64,000 nucleotides of DNA from Lachnospiraceae bacterium UBA3689. GTDB taxonomy: Bacteria > Bacillota > Clostridia > Lachnospirales > Lachnospiraceae. This document shows, one piece after another, positions 63,130 to 64,000 of the stretch (position 1 is its first letter; the number at the start of each line of letters is the position of its first letter). The translations under genes and the position numbers were made by a program. The stretch spans positions 21,177-85,176 of the forward strand of contig DFIU01000005.1 of the NCBI GenBank assembly GCA_002371465.1, written 5' to 3'. The notes under the pieces were generated by a model. It was not told the origin of the DNA and did not search any database. It saw only the letters and a program-made list of their open reading frames with translations.

Positions 63130-63987
63130 TTATGTACTAATCATTTTATTATAATGATCAATGTATCCTTCAATTTCAAATACCTTTTTAAAAGCCTGTC
63201 GAAAACTATTATAATCAAATTCCTTTATATCAAAAATGTTTTGACCTTTCGAATGCGATTCCCTATTCATGTACCTATTAAAGGCCATATAACTTGTTCC
63301 TTGCAATTCCGGTCGTTGGAATACTTGAGCAAAGTCTTGCTTTTCCACAAAATTGAAAAAATATTCCATTACATTTCTCATGCAGTTCGCTATTAATGCA
63401 GGAGCCTGTTTTTCATCTTTAATAATATGCCAATATGCCTGATAATCGTTTTGAATATCCTCATATTTCATATCTTCGAAATAACTACTCTCTGTATTCT
63501 TACAAATCCTAAAGAGTTTCTGGGTTTCCTTCCGCTCTTTATGATTCGTATTAGTCAGCTCATAAAAGAAATATAGACTATGAGTCAGAATAAAAAGTTG
63601 ATCATATCTTTCAGTTCTTAAAAACTCATTATGTATTAACCTTCCAATATTGAAAACATAAATGTGAGATAGGCTGGATATAGGATCATCAATTACTACT
63701 ATCTTCTTGTTTGAAGATTTTTCAGCAGTCGATTCCCCTTTGCATAATTCAATAAAATAGAGAAAGCTTATTACCATTTTTTCGCCTTCGCTCAAGGTTT
63801 TAAAGACATCTTCATCCGAATCCTCGCGCTTTAGTCTATATAATGCTTCCTCCTCAGAATACTTTTCTATAGTAAAGTCCGTAATTCCGATATCTATCAG
63901 CCCATTCTTTATATTCTCTACCGCTTCATCAATATTTACGGTTTTCTTTCGGTTCTCCTCTATTAAAGTAGTATTAGCCTGAATTAT
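63130..63987 (-). pseudogene. AAA ATPase C-terminal part (AAA_13), 5' end missing
   Basis: An AT-rich open frame of 285 codons read to the window edge. It shows the ABC-type signature LSEGEKM, Walker B KKIVVIDDPISSLSH and the switch region FILTHSLYFFYEL of AAA_13 (wrapper) ATPases. The C-terminal 80 residues carry Arg, Glu and His at positions 140, 144 and 181 counted from Leu-Ser-Glu-Gly-Glu-Lys, a spacing close to the Arg320-Glu324-His356 triad of the PrrC anticodon nuclease. In-frame TGA at 63988-63990 and stops in the other two frames within 30 bases show the gene is broken or cut by an insertion near the edge. Confidence 0.7.
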
Positions 63988-64000
63988 TCACGAAGCATGG

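Noticed and set aside
1..64000. CRISPR arrays, tRNA or rRNA genes
   Set aside because: No regularly spaced direct repeats and no tRNA-like cloverleaf or rRNA sequence was recognised on either strand by eye.

Overview
The window looks like chromosomal DNA of an anaerobic Clostridia bacterium, most likely Lachnospirales. The reasons are the SCIFF peptide and its radical SAM maturase, the GlgC/GlgD pair next to SpoVG, a CIRCE-controlled ClpB, many Gram-positive sugar ABC loci made of lipoprotein, MalF-type and MalG-type proteins without a local ATPase, and YesM/YesN and AraC regulators. Base composition looks close to half GC for most of the window (estimated by eye) and is visibly AT-richer in the last kilobase. 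I saw no rRNA, tRNA or CRISPR array.

Layout. 1-8.2 kb: an alpha-glucoside-type locus with a truncated permease, a binding lipoprotein, a LacI regulator, two GH13 glucosidases and an AraC regulator between them. 8.3-11.8 kb: the SCIFF ranthipeptide unit (precursor 11556-11702, maturase) followed by an Orn/Lys/Arg-type decarboxylase. 11.8-15.2 kb: zinc-ribbon and membrane proteins and a coiled-coil 3D-domain envelope protein. 15.4-23.3 kb: housekeeping, with glgC-glgD-spoVG divergent from murC, then a DnaD-like protein, a DnaI-like helicase loader and prs. 23.3-30 kb: clpB with CIRCE, a Bmp lipoprotein with two flavodoxin-fold proteins, a DUF4234 protein and a small EamA transporter. 30-37.5 kb: a xylo-oligosaccharide-type locus (ABC transporter, AraC regulator, GH120 beta-xylosidase, YesL-like protein). 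37.6-48 kb: flavin reductase, MgtE, CPBP protease, HD protein, a decayed GntR/ABC module, LytTR-DUF3021, and an ABC exporter. 48-60.4 kb: a second polysaccharide-type locus with a YesM/YesN two-component system, an LplABC transporter, four esterase-fold proteins and a NIF3 protein. 60.4-64 kb: an accessory stretch with a DinJ/YafQ-like pair, an orphan HicB, a diverged 62-bp repeat in two copies, a membrane-linked XRE regulator and a broken AT-rich AAA ATPase with a possible anticodon-nuclease-like end.

How it fits together. Three separate solute-binding lipoproteins point to uptake of plant-derived oligosaccharides. The GH120 locus and the esterase locus would together suit acetylated or feruloylated xylo-oligosaccharides, and the GH13 pair would split alpha-glucosides in the cytoplasm, with glgC/glgD feeding glycogen synthesis. 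All three lipoprotein genes are followed by an intercistronic hairpin, consistent with producing more binding protein than permease.

The least expected signals are two broken genes hidden between annotated ones (an ABC ATPase cut just after Walker A, and a 61-codon frame restored by one base in a T7 tract), a cluster of DnaA-box-like sequences ahead of the primosome genes, and the truncated AAA protein at the right edge. I did not find a clearly new multi-gene system.
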